DNA from: Neckera pumila
Lineage: Eukaryota > Streptophyta > Bryopsida > Hypnales > Neckeraceae
Reading direction: 5' to 3'
Assembly (NCBI GenBank): GCA_963969595.1
Contig: OZ018414.1
Location: 22,303,660-22,367,659 of the forward strand
DNA: 64,000 bases
Below the pieces are notes generated by a model. That model was given only the letters and a program-made list of their open reading frames with translations, did not search any database and was not told the origin of the DNA. How positions within the stretch are numbered: the stretch's first letter is position 1; the number at the start of each line of letters is the position of its first letter. Of this stretch, positions 13,650 through 26,180 are shown piece by piece. Both the position numbers and the translations under genes were made by a program.

Positions 13650-14280
13650 TGTTTATGGACTTTTTCATAAGTCAATGTCAAGAGACAAGATTAGTTTTCA
13701 AAGGCTAGCACTTAGTTTTCAATGAAGAAATTTGAGAAGATAATAAAAAAAGGACCAGGCCGGATTGGAGACAATCCAGGCTCAATCCAATACGAAAATA
13801 GATCAAAGTTCACTCCAGTTTGAACCCAATCAAGGCTCTCTAGTTCAAAAACAGATCAAGGCTTAGCCCAGTTCAAAAATGACCATCCAATGTGGCTCAG
13901 TCGGAAGCCCCAACAGTTAGCTCGGGAGCACCAGGGACTGCTATATGGCTGATTGAGGCCCTTCCGTGGCTGTTTGACCACTCCGGGACTGCTCTTGATG
14001 TGTTGATTCAGATTTTGGACCTTTTGGTCCTCCCTTGCTTGGAATTCTTTTCCCAACCGGACCCAATTTTTGTGTATTATAGAGTTTTTTTGAAACCACC
14101 AAAGGTCAAATTTTAAAGAGGGGAATTAACAAAAAACAAATACTCTAACACTACTAGTGAAGCATTAGACAATTTTGGATACTAAATTTGGCTTTTCCAA
14201 AACAAAGTTTTGGAAACTAACCTTGGACATATGGGTAAAACTTCTAATTTTTTGTAGGTTTTCTATGACTTTGAAGTTCA
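13650..14280. other. Short GC-richer island, no gene assigned
   Basis: Bases 13,755-14,060 are clearly GC-richer than the surroundings and contain overlapping ORFs of 66-74 codons on both strands. Neither shows a recognisable motif. Probably an old repeat fragment. Confidence 0.3.
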
Positions 14281-14600
14281 AGGCTTCACCATGTTATTGG
14301 TAAACACTCTAATTTCTATAAATCCAAACCACACTAAGCTAAAGCTTTGCCATGATTTTGGTAAACACTAATTTCTATAAATCTAAACCATACTAAGCCA
14401 AAGCTTCGCCGTGATTTTGGTAAACACTCTAATTTCTATAAGTCCAAACCACACTAAGCCAAAGCTTTGTCGTGATTTTGGAAAACACTCTAATTTCTAT
14501 AAATCCAAACCACACTAAGCCAAAGCTTTGCTGTGATTTTGATAAACGCTCTAATTTCTATAACTCCAAACCAAACTAAGCCAAAGCTTTGCCATGCTTG
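14281..14600 (+). repeat. Minisatellite, unit about 60 bp, five copies
   Basis: Five successive imperfect units of 59-61 bp run 'aaagctttgccgtgattttg', 'gtaaacactctaatttctat', 'aaatccaaaccacactaagc'. Units differ by one to six positions, so the array is fairly young or homogenised. Confidence 0.85.
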
Positions 14601-17400
14601 GGGTTCAAAAAAAACTTAAGACAAGTTTTGACAAAGACACTTGTTAGTAAGGATAATTAGTACGTTCTAAAAATACAACACATGTTAGTAGAGACTAATC
14701 TAAGATACAATTGCTTAAGGAAAACAATAGAGGGCCCTCCTAAGCGGCATTGCTAAGGTATGGAGGCGGATATTCTAGGATTAGTACAACGTTAATAAAA
14801 ATCCACAAAAAATTCTTTAATAGTGACTCAAGTTAGTACTACAAGTTCAACAAGTATAAACAAAGATAAACTTTAAAGGGACCCCAGTGTCCTTCAAAAA
14901 AAGGTTCAAAAGCAACAACAAAGCTTAAATTGCTCCAAAAATACATATGTTTGCAATTTTGGCTCTAAACAGTTCAAAAGTCCAACTAAATGGACCAATG
15001 TGTTCAAGAATGCCAATATAATTGTTCAAGGGGTGTTTGTGAGAGAAAAATGAGCCTCTTGTACACATTTTCAGGGAATTCATCTCCCTCTCTTTCCTAG
15101 TGGTAATCTTATCATTTAGGATTTTCATCCTAATCTTCTAAATTTTGACTTTCTACGTTGGACCTAGACTCTAACTTTAGAAGAACAACTCCAAATCACA
15201 AATGCACTACGCCATTGGCTTCAGAAGGCCATTTTTAGTCCAACTATCTCCCTACGCAATATTTTGGCATTAAAAATTCAATAAAACTTAGCGCTAACTA
15301 AACACCAAAAAGGAATAAAAATCCAATTCTTGAAGTTTGACTTTTCTGAGAAAAATAACTAATCTAGGTTCTTTAGAAGGTTTAAGGGATTAAAAAAAGA
15401 CCTAACTTCAACCTCATTCCGATCCCGTGTGTTTTCAGGACGCCAGTCAATTCCACCATGTTCTTCAAATTTGCCAATTGTTGGGGAATCTCGCCGGTTT
15501 GGGCATCTTTGGTTATTGAAATGTCCTAAAATTTGTTGGAGCATCATACTAGCATAAAAAAAGCTAGTTTAATTTTTAATGAGATTTTATCGCAACCTGG
15601 GTACTTTCCAAGAGTTTTCCATTATAGAATTGGCAGTTGACAAGTCAAAAAATTCTAGAATCTTCTTATGGAACCTCTCATAAGATTCTACAAAAGATGT
15701 GCAAGCTCATATTTTTACTTTGCGCAAAGGTCATAGAAGAATCAACTCTATCTTCTCTTTTTAATTTCGACAATTAGGAAATCTTTTTTGTAGAAGGGAA
15801 TCTTGACAAACCGATTTTGCCGTTGATCTCTAAATGTGATTCTCACCCTATAATGACATACTGCATTTCTAGTTTCCTCCCAGGTATCCATCTTGAGGTT
15901 ATAACTCCTATAGGCCAATAATTGGGGTTTCCTGCTATTTCGTCAATATAATGGGGAAAGTGAAACCTATCTTTAGGAATGGACTTATGACTTCAACAGT
16001 ATTCCCTTAGACCAATTTTATCCCTAACATGTCATATATATACCATAGATTTAGCAATTCTAGCCCTATTTATTAAAACCCTTCTATTTCTGTGAAATTT
16101 CGGATTTGACCTATTTACAAACAGGAATTGGGTTTAATTTGAGGGAAAAAATATACTTATAAGGGACCAAATGCTATATTGGCATGTGACATGCCTGTTC
16201 TGATCTTACACTCTTTTTAGGGCTTTTTGTACCTAAAACTATAGTTAAAATTGCAAAAAAAGAAAAGAAGAAAAGAGTGAGTCTTGAGTGACGAATTGGG
16301 AGCTCACACTCTTCAATATTTAAAGTAGTCACAATAATCATTTCAAACTATGTTTGTTTGCAAAAGTTATAAGTTGAAGTTGAGAATGAACTTTTTGGAA
16401 TGTTGCGGTATTAGTGGGAGGTGTAATATTATCTTTTATTTGAATTTCTACAAAGGTAAAAGTTGCTATGAATCAATGCCTAGATGCAAGAGAAAAAAAT
16501 ACTAAAAACTAAATTATAAGCAAAAGTTATGTGACCTGCTAATATCCCTAGGAATAGTGAATTTTTATTTATTTTTATAGTATCCACTTGGAAAAGGTGT
16601 ATCAAGAGCATATCAAATGAACCCAACAAGTTCATGGCCATTTGACTAAATGTTGGTTTTGATGGCAACATTTTTAATGGGAGGACTTAGAGCTCCAAGA
16701 CAACATTAGGAACTACCTTCTTAATTTAGAAGTTACCTTGTACCTTAGTACGGTGGCTCCCACTATTTAGACAAAGGGTGGAGACAATGCATAGTAATGT
16801 TCCCGGCTTTGAGCAATTTTACCTAGTTTTGAGATCTAAAAAGTTGTATTTATCCATTTTCTTTGAAAATAATCCCAATAGAAAGAGTAAAGCATTTCTT
16901 GGTTTTCACCATTGAAAATTTGAACATGCAATTATGATTTGGAGCTATTTGCAATTTCTACTTATGAAGTGTAAAACCAAAATAAATGCAAATCAACAAT
17001 TGCAAGGTGGATTGTGTACTGAATTTGATAGCTTTTTATATGAAATTAAAATGCATTTTAGTATGCTAATCCTATTTGTAGTTGTTTATGTTACCTCCAA
17101 TACCAAAAAACTTTCATATGCAAATTTCTAAAACATCATGGAGAAGGGCGTTATATTAAAAATAGAAAACTCACAATTCTCTTGTTATAATCTCACAACA
17201 TCTATGCAATTTTACACTCAAAATTGGTATGTATACTAATAAGCAAGCTCTTTTTGAAAAAAAACACAATTTGCTTCATTGTAGATACCTATAAGCGATG
17301 GTCGTTTTCCAAAGGAAAAACACACTTAGAAAGGCTTGGCCATTTAGGGGATAACATGCAAACAGAATGATCTTGCACGAGCATGCTAAGAATTAGAGAC
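14601..17400. other. AT-rich intergenic DNA, nothing recognised
   Basis: Only short background ORFs. No RNA gene, repeat array or transposon end that I can support. Confidence 0.45.
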
Positions 17401-18198
17401 ATCCGTATATAATTGATGTAGTCAGGAATGGTACTTCAAGTAGCCGGAAAGGACCCAGATGGTAATTCCAGACAGGAAATTGACAGGGTGATAACGAGGG
17501 CGCAGCAACCGGAGCAAGTTGCAGCATCGCGTCTCCGTTTCTCCGCCCCAAATTTACGTCAACGCACACACAAAAAGAAGCAAAACATACTGAAACGGAT
17601 TCCTAAAATAGGTTTTCATCAACAGTACCAATTCTTCCACCCAAGTCGTAAGCATGGTCAATACCCAAAGTTCCCAGCAAACTCCAGAAATCTCAGAAGA
17701 ATGGCAGAAAGTTTCAGGTTTTAAATTGTACAATGAAATGGAACTCTTTCTGAAGAAGAAATGCACCCGGAAAAATAAAATATCACCATCAATTCTACAG
17801 CCTCAGGTGTACAGCAGGAGTCATCTATTTGTAGCTTCTCACATCATCAAGGATCTTGTGCATTCGGGCCGCGAAACTCATGTAGAGGGTTCACACCAAG
17901 TGTTCGAACAAAACAAAATTCCTGCTGTTGGTTGCCAAGACCACCCAGACACCCATTTTCAACAATGCTGTCCATCGGCGCAAGATGCAGATCAAGCTAA
18001 CCTCAACCAGGCTTCTGCCCATAGACTCCACCACCACTCAATGTGAACACACACCACTGTTCAAGCCATATGCCACACTCCAGTGCTGGTGACGTCGAAC
18101 GAAATAACTATACAAGGTGCAATACATGTGAGCAGGATGCACATGCACCAGCACTTCCCTCGGGATTGAGAAAAATCACGTCCAACTGACACGTGGGT
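17401..18198 (-). other. Probable 3' flank/UTR of the MORC gene
   Basis: Base composition rises here compared with the AT-rich DNA further left, but no coding exon with MORC resemblance lies downstream of the stop at 18,199-18,201. ORFs of 70-130 codons occur on both strands without recognisable features. Untranslated exon or terminator-proximal flank is the simplest reading. Confidence 0.4.
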
Positions 18199-21100
18199 TC
18201 AACACCTCGAGAAACGCAAGCGGTGGTTTTCAGACTCCAGCTCTCGCACGCGTAGAAGAGCCACCTGTTGCAAATACACAGCCTATTATTAAAGCTGGAA
18301 ATTGTACAGTCGCACAGCACAGTGAGACCTCAACTCCATAGCCATAAAGCTAAACAAACAGTCGATTCGAACAGTCGATTATAGGAACTTCCAAGCTATC
18401 TTCGTCACTCGTTCCAAAACATTTGGAGCATGATTTCTTCGTTCCAAGTGCTACAGTTCATTGACTTCGTTGAAACGTCCTAAATGGTGCGTTTCGACTC
18501 CTACAAATGGAAGAGGCCACTTCGGGCCATTTCAACACTTCAAAACTTCCTACAAAACAATACCACCAGAAGAGAATGGGCAGAAAGCTAATCTTGCTAC
18601 ACTCAAATACAAACAGTGGCCACCAAACTAACCTTCAGCTTCTTCCTCATTTCTTCATCGTCACTTTCACGAAGGAGGCGCTCCTCCTCCAAGGCATGGT
18701 GAAGGCTGTCCCGATCACGAACACATTTCTCCAGATTTCGCCGGAAAACGGCCTGTTGCTGCTCTAAATCCAGAAGCTGCTCCAGCCATACGAACAAGAT
18801 AAACTATCGCGTGTCCATATTTCATCATATCGACAAATAAACGAATTGAAAAATATCGGTCCAACCCAAGAACTAAACACTACATACCAAATATAGGAAC
18901 TTCCAAGTTGCCAGGGAAAGACGATTTACCTGAGTCTCTAATTTACGATTCCGATCAATTTCAAACATCAGACTCTGTTCACTCTGTTCCTCCAACCTAC
19001 GGCATCTGAAGGCAACGTACAGGAAAAAAAGTCAGTCTTATGACTAATGGACTCAAACAGGGACCGAGGGAGAGCATGTACTGTCTTCAACGTCAGTTTC
19101 GTTACATTGGCGAAATTCCATTGCTACAGCACGGTCCAGGCCGCGCGGTCTCAAACCAAAATCTATACCCGTCCTAGTTTTTGGCAAGAAATTAGACTAT
19201 TGTGAAGATACATGTCACAATTTTTGGTTTGTGGAATATCACCAAAGTAACGAAACACACGTTCTTTCAGCATTCCAGTGCAAGCCAGAAGAGATAAAAC
19301 AATGTCGGATAGTAACCTTTCTCGAATTTGATCATTCTCATCTTTGAGTTGCTTCAAGATCTCCAGTTCCACGGAGGCCCTATGCCCATTCGAACTGGCC
19401 GGACGCTGCTGTTGCCCCTGGGGAGGATGAGAAACCTCGGCAGCAGCAGCCCTCCTCACGAACTGAACCACCAAGCACAACTAAGATTAGTGCCAATGAA
19501 ACAGACAGAATTGTGTCAACACATTCGACGGTCAACATGATAACATAGGACCCCAACGCAGTAGAATAACTATAAAGAACAACACATACGGAACTCTAAG
19601 ATAAACAGAACCCTGCTCACAAAATGTACCATTCTGCCAAGATCTTCCAACGATTTCCGGCTAGGAGCAGTCTCCTTGGGACCAGGCTCATTACCCTGAA
19701 AGAAATGTAGTTCAGCAGAGAACACATTAAACACGTCCAATCACATGATCCTGCAAATACAGTAGAACCTCTCTTACTGCATACTCTCTTAGTGCATAAT
19801 ATGCAGTAAGAGAGTTAGTGGGTGGGCCCAATTTAGTATTATTTTTTCTGGTTCAGGAGTGTAGTTAGATGCCACGTTAGCTACATGCCATTACTGCACC
19901 TGTACAACTGCATAAAACCTCTTAGTGTACAGTCCCAGCTCTATGCACTAAGATAGGTTCTACTGTAGCACTCACAATGACAACTCGCAAGATTTTGCTG
20001 CCCGTTGCAAATATCACGATGTGGTCAACACACGGCAATCGGAAACTTTAGAAGTGGTGAGAGAACCTTGGCAACGGAGGTGCCGTTGGTCAGTGACCCA
20101 CTTCTAGATATAGCAGGAGCAGGTTCCATTTCCAGTCGTAACCTTCCTAATGTACCCTCTCCATAAGTTCGCAAAACCCCTCCTCCACCCTTCCGTCCTT
20201 CACTCATCGAGTTGGACGGCAAAGAGAGACGCAGTTCTGCATGAGGGTCTGATATTGGAGATGACATGGTTGAACCTTGACCCCTATTCATAACGCCCTC
20301 TGGACATCAAAAACATTTCATCAATAAGAAAACACACCACAAAAAACAAAGAAACATACATATGTATGAACGCACTACAACGCAAAATCGTACAAATCCA
20401 TAAATTCCACATCGAAAGCTCACATTCCAAAGAAAGAATAATACAAGCAAGGTCCACGACAATCACAAAACATTTCGAAACAAATGCCTAGGGTTCAAGA
20501 CAACTACGCCGAAAAATCCGTGCCTCGAAATATTCGGGTATGTAACATCCGTTACGAGAGTGAGAAACTACTACTTCATGAAGTGCTCGAAGGGAAACGA
20601 GACACACCTCCAGGTAGAGGAGCAGGCGGGATAATCTTCTTCTTACTCTTTTTGCTCACGTAGCCCACTTTATGACAATTATTGCCCCTGCAAGGACACA
20701 GGTCTAGAGGTATTAGACATTACAACATCGCAGAGCAAAGGGTCTGAGTAAGAGTTTATGAACGTGGACAGGAGCATAAGAATAAAGAAACAAACCAGTA
20801 GTTCTTCTGCATCTGCAACAAGCGTGACTCTAATCGCGACAGCACTGTGGTACGCTCAAATCCTTGCTTGTCATGAGCAGGTTCCACAAAGTTTGCCTCC
20901 AGTACCCCTGCAAGAAAGAAGAGTCCAAGGTCACGTCGAGAACAATAACCAAGCTCCTATCAAAGATCTCAGTCTATCTACATGGGAATTGCACGCTTGT
21001 CACGAGCAAATCATGCGGCGTGCAACGAGACGGAAACAAAAAGGTCACGATTCTGAGACCCTGTGATCCTTTGTGAAGCCAAGTATTTGCAAAGGGATCC

Positions 21101-24100
21101 GAACTGTTCAAAGGCATCTCTAAGAATAGGTCTCAGCAAAGTTCTCCCTAGATTATTTAAATATTTATAAGAACAATTTGAAGTGGCAACCTTATGCAGC
21201 AGTTCTTTCAGGAATCCACAGTATTGGGTGGGAATAGAGAACATTTCCACGATTCAATCCTCGCAACGCACTGATTAACATTTCTAGATTCACCTAACAA
21301 GGTTGAATGATGCAGGCTTCACCGAAAGCTCAAGAAAAGATGAACGGATTCTGCTTAATATTCAATCACAGATGTTCAGTAATAAACTCATCGCAACATT
21401 TGGCGAAGTCGCACGAGAAAGAAATGGGCTTGCCTATAATGCCTCGACCATCGCTGCCAGTGCAATTCCAAATTTTCCAAAATGGCTGCAAAAAGAAGAA
21501 AAGGTAGACATTAACTGTCCGTCCAACATCTCATGTGCTACAGGCATATGATAGACTCGGTATTTCATACATATTCGAAACACCGGCTAAGAATATACCC
21601 ACATTGGTCGAAGCAATAGGTTCGAAAAGACGAAAGAGAAGAGAGATCTCTCCTACGAATCCAGGGAACTGGGTGGCATTACAATATGCACCTTAATTAG
21701 TCGGTTCTTGTGGTAAACGTTGAAACCTTGTATATTTACATGGTCTTTAGCATCCTTCACAAACCCAATGGTCACAACTGCCACCATCTGCAACATCACA
21801 TATTATACATAATGCAGGAATAATGGGCTCTTCCACATTGTAATCGATAGTCGCACGTTCAGGTTTCCAGGACAACAACCAACAGACCAAAAACATTGCA
21901 TCGATACTGAACGGACAAGAAGTTTCACGACCAGTCACTCACATCAGTTTCTCGGGTAACATGATCAGCCCCACTCTGCGGCCTATATGTCAGCTCCTGG
22001 GTGTACATCAAGTCATCCACAAGGTTGTGGTGGTGAACTTCTTGTCCCCGGAGAAGGATTCGAAAACCAGGTGGCATTCGCAAATACAATATAGAGACAT
22101 AACTCTGCCACACCAACAACACGACCGGATTAAGAAACCGTTAAAATACTAACCCCTAAAAAGATCACAAACTCATGGTTTACAGATGACTAATTCAACT
22201 GACTATATTGTGGAAAACATAATTCAGTTTGGGATCAATTGCATATCAGCAGAACCAGTAAAGAACATTGCATGCGTTCGTCAAAAACAAACAAAATTAG
22301 ACAAAAGAAGTCTGCCGTAGGGCCTCTTCAAAACTGGCACAGAAACAGGAGGCCTTCCAGAATCGAGAAAGAAGAGTACAAGAAAGGCTTTCAACTCTTC
22401 CCAAACGGTATCAGCTTGGTTTCATGACATGCATCACGAAGAAAGCAAGACAGTGTGGAGAGCAGGAGACACCGGAAAGGTGCACAGGACAGGGGAGATA
22501 CCCTCAAAGAGTGACGGTAGGTGAGAAAATGGCGAGAGTGGGGAAACCGCTGAGCCATCGAAATCTTCTTCTCGTCACGATTGGCTCCCCTGATTTGAAT
22601 ATCCTAGAAGAAATAAAACAATCAGATATCAACCGCTTGTTGCCAACATGAATACGAACCACACGAAACGACGAAGGTCACAGTCTGAATTCACTCATAA
22701 ACGTCTTACAAGTCGAAGCAGATCTCCACAAAAGGAATCGAAAATGAGAGGACAATGTTCAGGAGGCGAAAGCTTAAGATCCGCACATAGGGGTCAGTTT
22801 CAAAGTCCAGCTCGACTTGGCCTTGATCGTCCTCCCAAAGATTATACAGAATAATCTTTGTACCATGGTCCTTCATTCCTACAAACTGCAGAAGAAGAAA
22901 CACTGGCATAAACGTCCTGTAACATGACTCTGCCCTCCATCATAAAGATCCCTTTCAATTCGACATTACATACTTGACTAACAAAAACGACGAAGACTCT
23001 GAAGTCACTACGATGGGCACGGATTCAAGAGAAACGGTCTCAGATTTTCGAAACAACATTTCTTCTGATTGCGGCGTAATAGAACTTCTTAAAAGTGCTG
23101 AAGAGAAACTCCCGCGTTTTCAATGATCCCAGACGATAGATGTCCCCTCACTGCACGGACTAGAGCATCCTCGAGAACTTTTCATGGGTGGAAAACAAAC
23201 AAACCTGCTCAAACAACTCTTCCTCGCTACCATAAGGAGACCAGCTTTGAATGGTTTCCAAGTTGTGGGTCCAATCGTTCAAAGTGGTCCTCAGCATCTT
23301 CCACACCTCCCCATCTCCAATTTCGTAGTCAATCTGCACAAATGAAGGACCTCTTCAGACAAAATTCTCTACAGGCAAAGTTCATCATAAGGTGAATAGC
23401 ACCTGAAGAAGATGAAAAAAAAGCATAAACTCGAGCTTCAAAACCTAAAGACTTGGCGCACAAATTCTCAAACGAAGGTGGTCCTCAACCCTAAAACAAA
23501 AGGTCAAAAAGTCCTATTTAGTAAGGACTTCACTAGTAGCAAGCTCAAACCACTCATCTACTCTCTAGTCAAGGCAGAGTTCAAAGGCAAAGTTCTACCA
23601 TCACCCACAAGATGGATGGATAAGAAGTGAAAATTATCTTGGATGGAACCAACGGCACTCACCATTGGAACAACAATATCATCATGCCCAGTTTGCCGGA
23701 GAAAAGTGAAAGATAGCATGCCGATGCTCTGAGTAGCTCTGTCAGGCAACCCGGAAAAGACCGAACTTGTGAACAAAAGATTATAATCCGAAAACTAACA
23801 AACGACAGGGAGTGCCACCACTCTGTCTGACTTGCATACTCAGCTCTCACGAGAAACAACTGAAAAGGTAACGCAAAGCAGACATGCTAAGATACGATCC
23901 ATGGACAAGATTTCGATAAGCCCAAGGGGCTAACGACCAACCTGTGCCCATTGGAAGCACGAGATCGAGAAAAGACAATCACATCAGCTCCAAGGCGCAT
24001 GGTACTCGTCTTGAAACCGTTTCCATCTGCAAGGAAGCTCGAGTCAAATCTAACCCAGGTAGCGAAATGCAGAAGCTGGGCCAGAGAAAAAGCTGCATAT

Positions 24101-26180
24101 GCGCAACTTCAAATGCCAGCAAAGAAGAGACCGACAAAAGAATGTGATGGAAATTGTGTAGAAACGAAGAAACCGCTACAAATGGGCTCCCAAACAGAGA
24201 GAGAAGACAACGATCTCGGAAGACAGTAAGTTGTGCGGTAGCAGTACGAACATTGACCAATAGTGTTGGCACTTTTGCTCTTGGCAGAGTACCCAAGGGA
24301 CATGCATTGACGCATTCGATCGGGAGTCATCCCACCACCATCATCTGAAAACCAAGTAAGAAAACACCTCTCAGGCAGACGGCTGCAAAAGACAGAAGTA
24401 AATCGACACAAAAAAATAATAGTAGAGACACGACTGAAACCAAACCACATGATAAACCTGACACTGCGTTCACTGAGATAGACAAAAAAAAATGTCACTA
24501 ATACCAAGAGTCACGATATATATAAAAATAGACGTCATTTTAGGGAGTAAACTCCAATAAAATCGAGTAAACAGATAAACTGAAGCAAATGATAGTACTG
24601 AAACTGCTTACCCTCAATCACAAGCATTGGGGAGCGATTTCTAGGGTGCAAGGCAACATCTACATTCACAAATGATGCGCCATTCACAACCTACATCCAA
24701 ACATAAACGCACTGTCAATGAAGAATTCAAGTCAAATGCAAAATAGGATACGAGATTCAAGCCCAGCACAGCTCCAAAATTATTGTCCAAATAGAAATAA
24801 CGGCTGACCGCAGAATAGCCGAACTTGAGGGTCATCTAAACCAAGGAAGGAAGGAGAACCACAACATCTAAGAATGCATTTTATCTTGTCTTGCGAAACA
24901 TCCTGACTGAGCTGAAGAAACATACCTCGTCCACGGCATTGTCCACTAACTCGGCAACAGCTGCAAAACTCACAATCTTCAACATATTAGTCAATTGGCA
25001 CTCCGAGTAGTCCAGTACAGCCTCCATTTGCGACAACAATAACTCTATCTTAAAAATCGTATCACCAACGAGGAAACATATTTAGAGAGGAACGCAAGTA
25101 ACGTTAAAGGTCATTCCAGTGAATACTCCGTAGCATAAAGATCCGCCAGTTGAAGAAGTCAAAATGAAAATCTCTCCAAAAAACAATCAAGAAAATGATG
25201 TGGAAGTGGAGTGTACCCCCAAGGGCCCATCTGTGACTGGTCGCATTGGAGTGCAGAAACTTGGGGTGAACCCTAACGTGGTCAATCCCACCTGAATGCG
25301 CAAATCACAAACGGGTCAGATAAAGTCGGTTCTCGTAGCAGTGAACAAATACTTCAAACGTCTCCGCAACATGAAATGTACATCTCTGCTTCAATCTCGC
25401 CATAGTACAGACACTGGATGCCTCCTACGCAGAGCACTCCGCGCATATATGGTCGAAAACCAGATGCTCCGAGCTGCAACATAGAAAACTACTCTGGACA
25501 CGAATTGTCCTTTCATGTTACAATGGACTGGCGGGAAGAGTGCGGCTCAGGTCACACAAGCCCCCGAAATACAAGCAACTGGTCAATTCTCTCCACAGAA
25601 CACGCACTCCGCGTCTCCTGAGCAGCACTCTACCCCAATTGACAGCCATAGCACTAAGACATCAACATTCAGGAGAGAGAAACCGTTTCAATTTGGAAAA
25701 TAAAGCCACTCGCATTGGATACACCACGAACACGGTATACCGGAACTCCCCATGCTTCAAGGAACAGGATTATTCACCTGCTTGCTGCATTGAAACAGCA
25801 GGCTGGCCTTCATAGTCCCCTGCTTTCCAGAACTGCTTGCAACTAGTTCTCGTCAACGCAGGGTCCTCCGGGGAGGGTTGAGGGAAAAAGGGCAAGGCAA
25901 CCGGAGAAGCGACCTTCGCTTCATGACCAATGTCCAAATCTCGTTGGGCTTGGTTCTTCAAATCCTCATACCTCCAAGCGTTCAAACGCAAATCATCCAC
26001 AGGCTCGAGCTTCTGCTTCTTCTGCACGAAAACCTGCTCGCCCCAAGGGCTTTCCGATGGACTCACCCTTTTACCCAGTTCCTCTCCCTCTCGGGGATCC
26101 TCGCTGTTGGTGCTGCTGGAACTAAGTTCGTACACATCGTCCGCCTCGTCTTCTCTCTTCACTGCCCCCGGTGCAGACAT
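18199..26180 (-). CDS. MORC: MORC-family GHKL ATPase, MORC6-like, 21 exons
   Basis: Plant MORC proteins are nuclear GHKL ATPases that compact chromatin and silence transposons, in Arabidopsis with the RNA-directed DNA methylation machinery. Exons (minus): 26180-25778, 25291-25217, 24960-24926, 24690-24612, 24344-24252, 24026-23942, 23738-23663, 23333-23205, 22885-22787, 22603-22502, 22104-21943, 21787-21692, 21485-21434, 20907-20796, 20687-20608, 20299-20067, 19695-19630, 19462-19317, 19005-18930, 18776-18633, 18264-18199; 802 aa, all phases close. Visible: CKQFWKAGDYE (about 115), ATP-site N-box ELVDNAVDE (163-171), DDGGGM (198-203), SLGYSAKS, IGQYGNGFKTSTMRLG (226-241), WSPYGSEEEL, YNLWEDDQGQVELDF, NCHKVGY, and a C-terminal coiled coil (about 685-800) ending in RVRELESENHRLRF. 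Catalytic residues appear intact. Intron 13 (20908-21433) starts GC instead of GT; intron 16 carries a MITE. The MORC6 clade is inferred from the DW-containing S5 region. Confidence 0.93.
19760..19965 (-). mobile_element. TA-flanked MITE (Emigrant/pogo-like ends) in MORC intron 16
   Basis: Ends are inverted repeats of about 25 bp: CAGTAGAACCTCTCTTACTG on the left, CAGTAGAACCTATCTTAGTG (complement) on the right, flanked by TA at 19758-19759 and 19966-19967. The 206-bp interior has no ORF and holds a further inverted repeat around 'tgcataatatgcagtaagag'. CAGTA.AACCTCT ends with TA duplication resemble the pogo-type Emigrant/Lemi MITEs of plants. It sits between exons 16 and 17 and leaves both splice sites intact. 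Confidence 0.75.

Noticed and set aside
23205..23333. Suspected one-base frameshift in MORC exon 8
   Set aside because: Recounting the line boundary showed three A's (plus strand) after 'cgttc'; the exon is 129 bases and the frame is intact through DYEIGDGEVW to SWSPYGSEEE.
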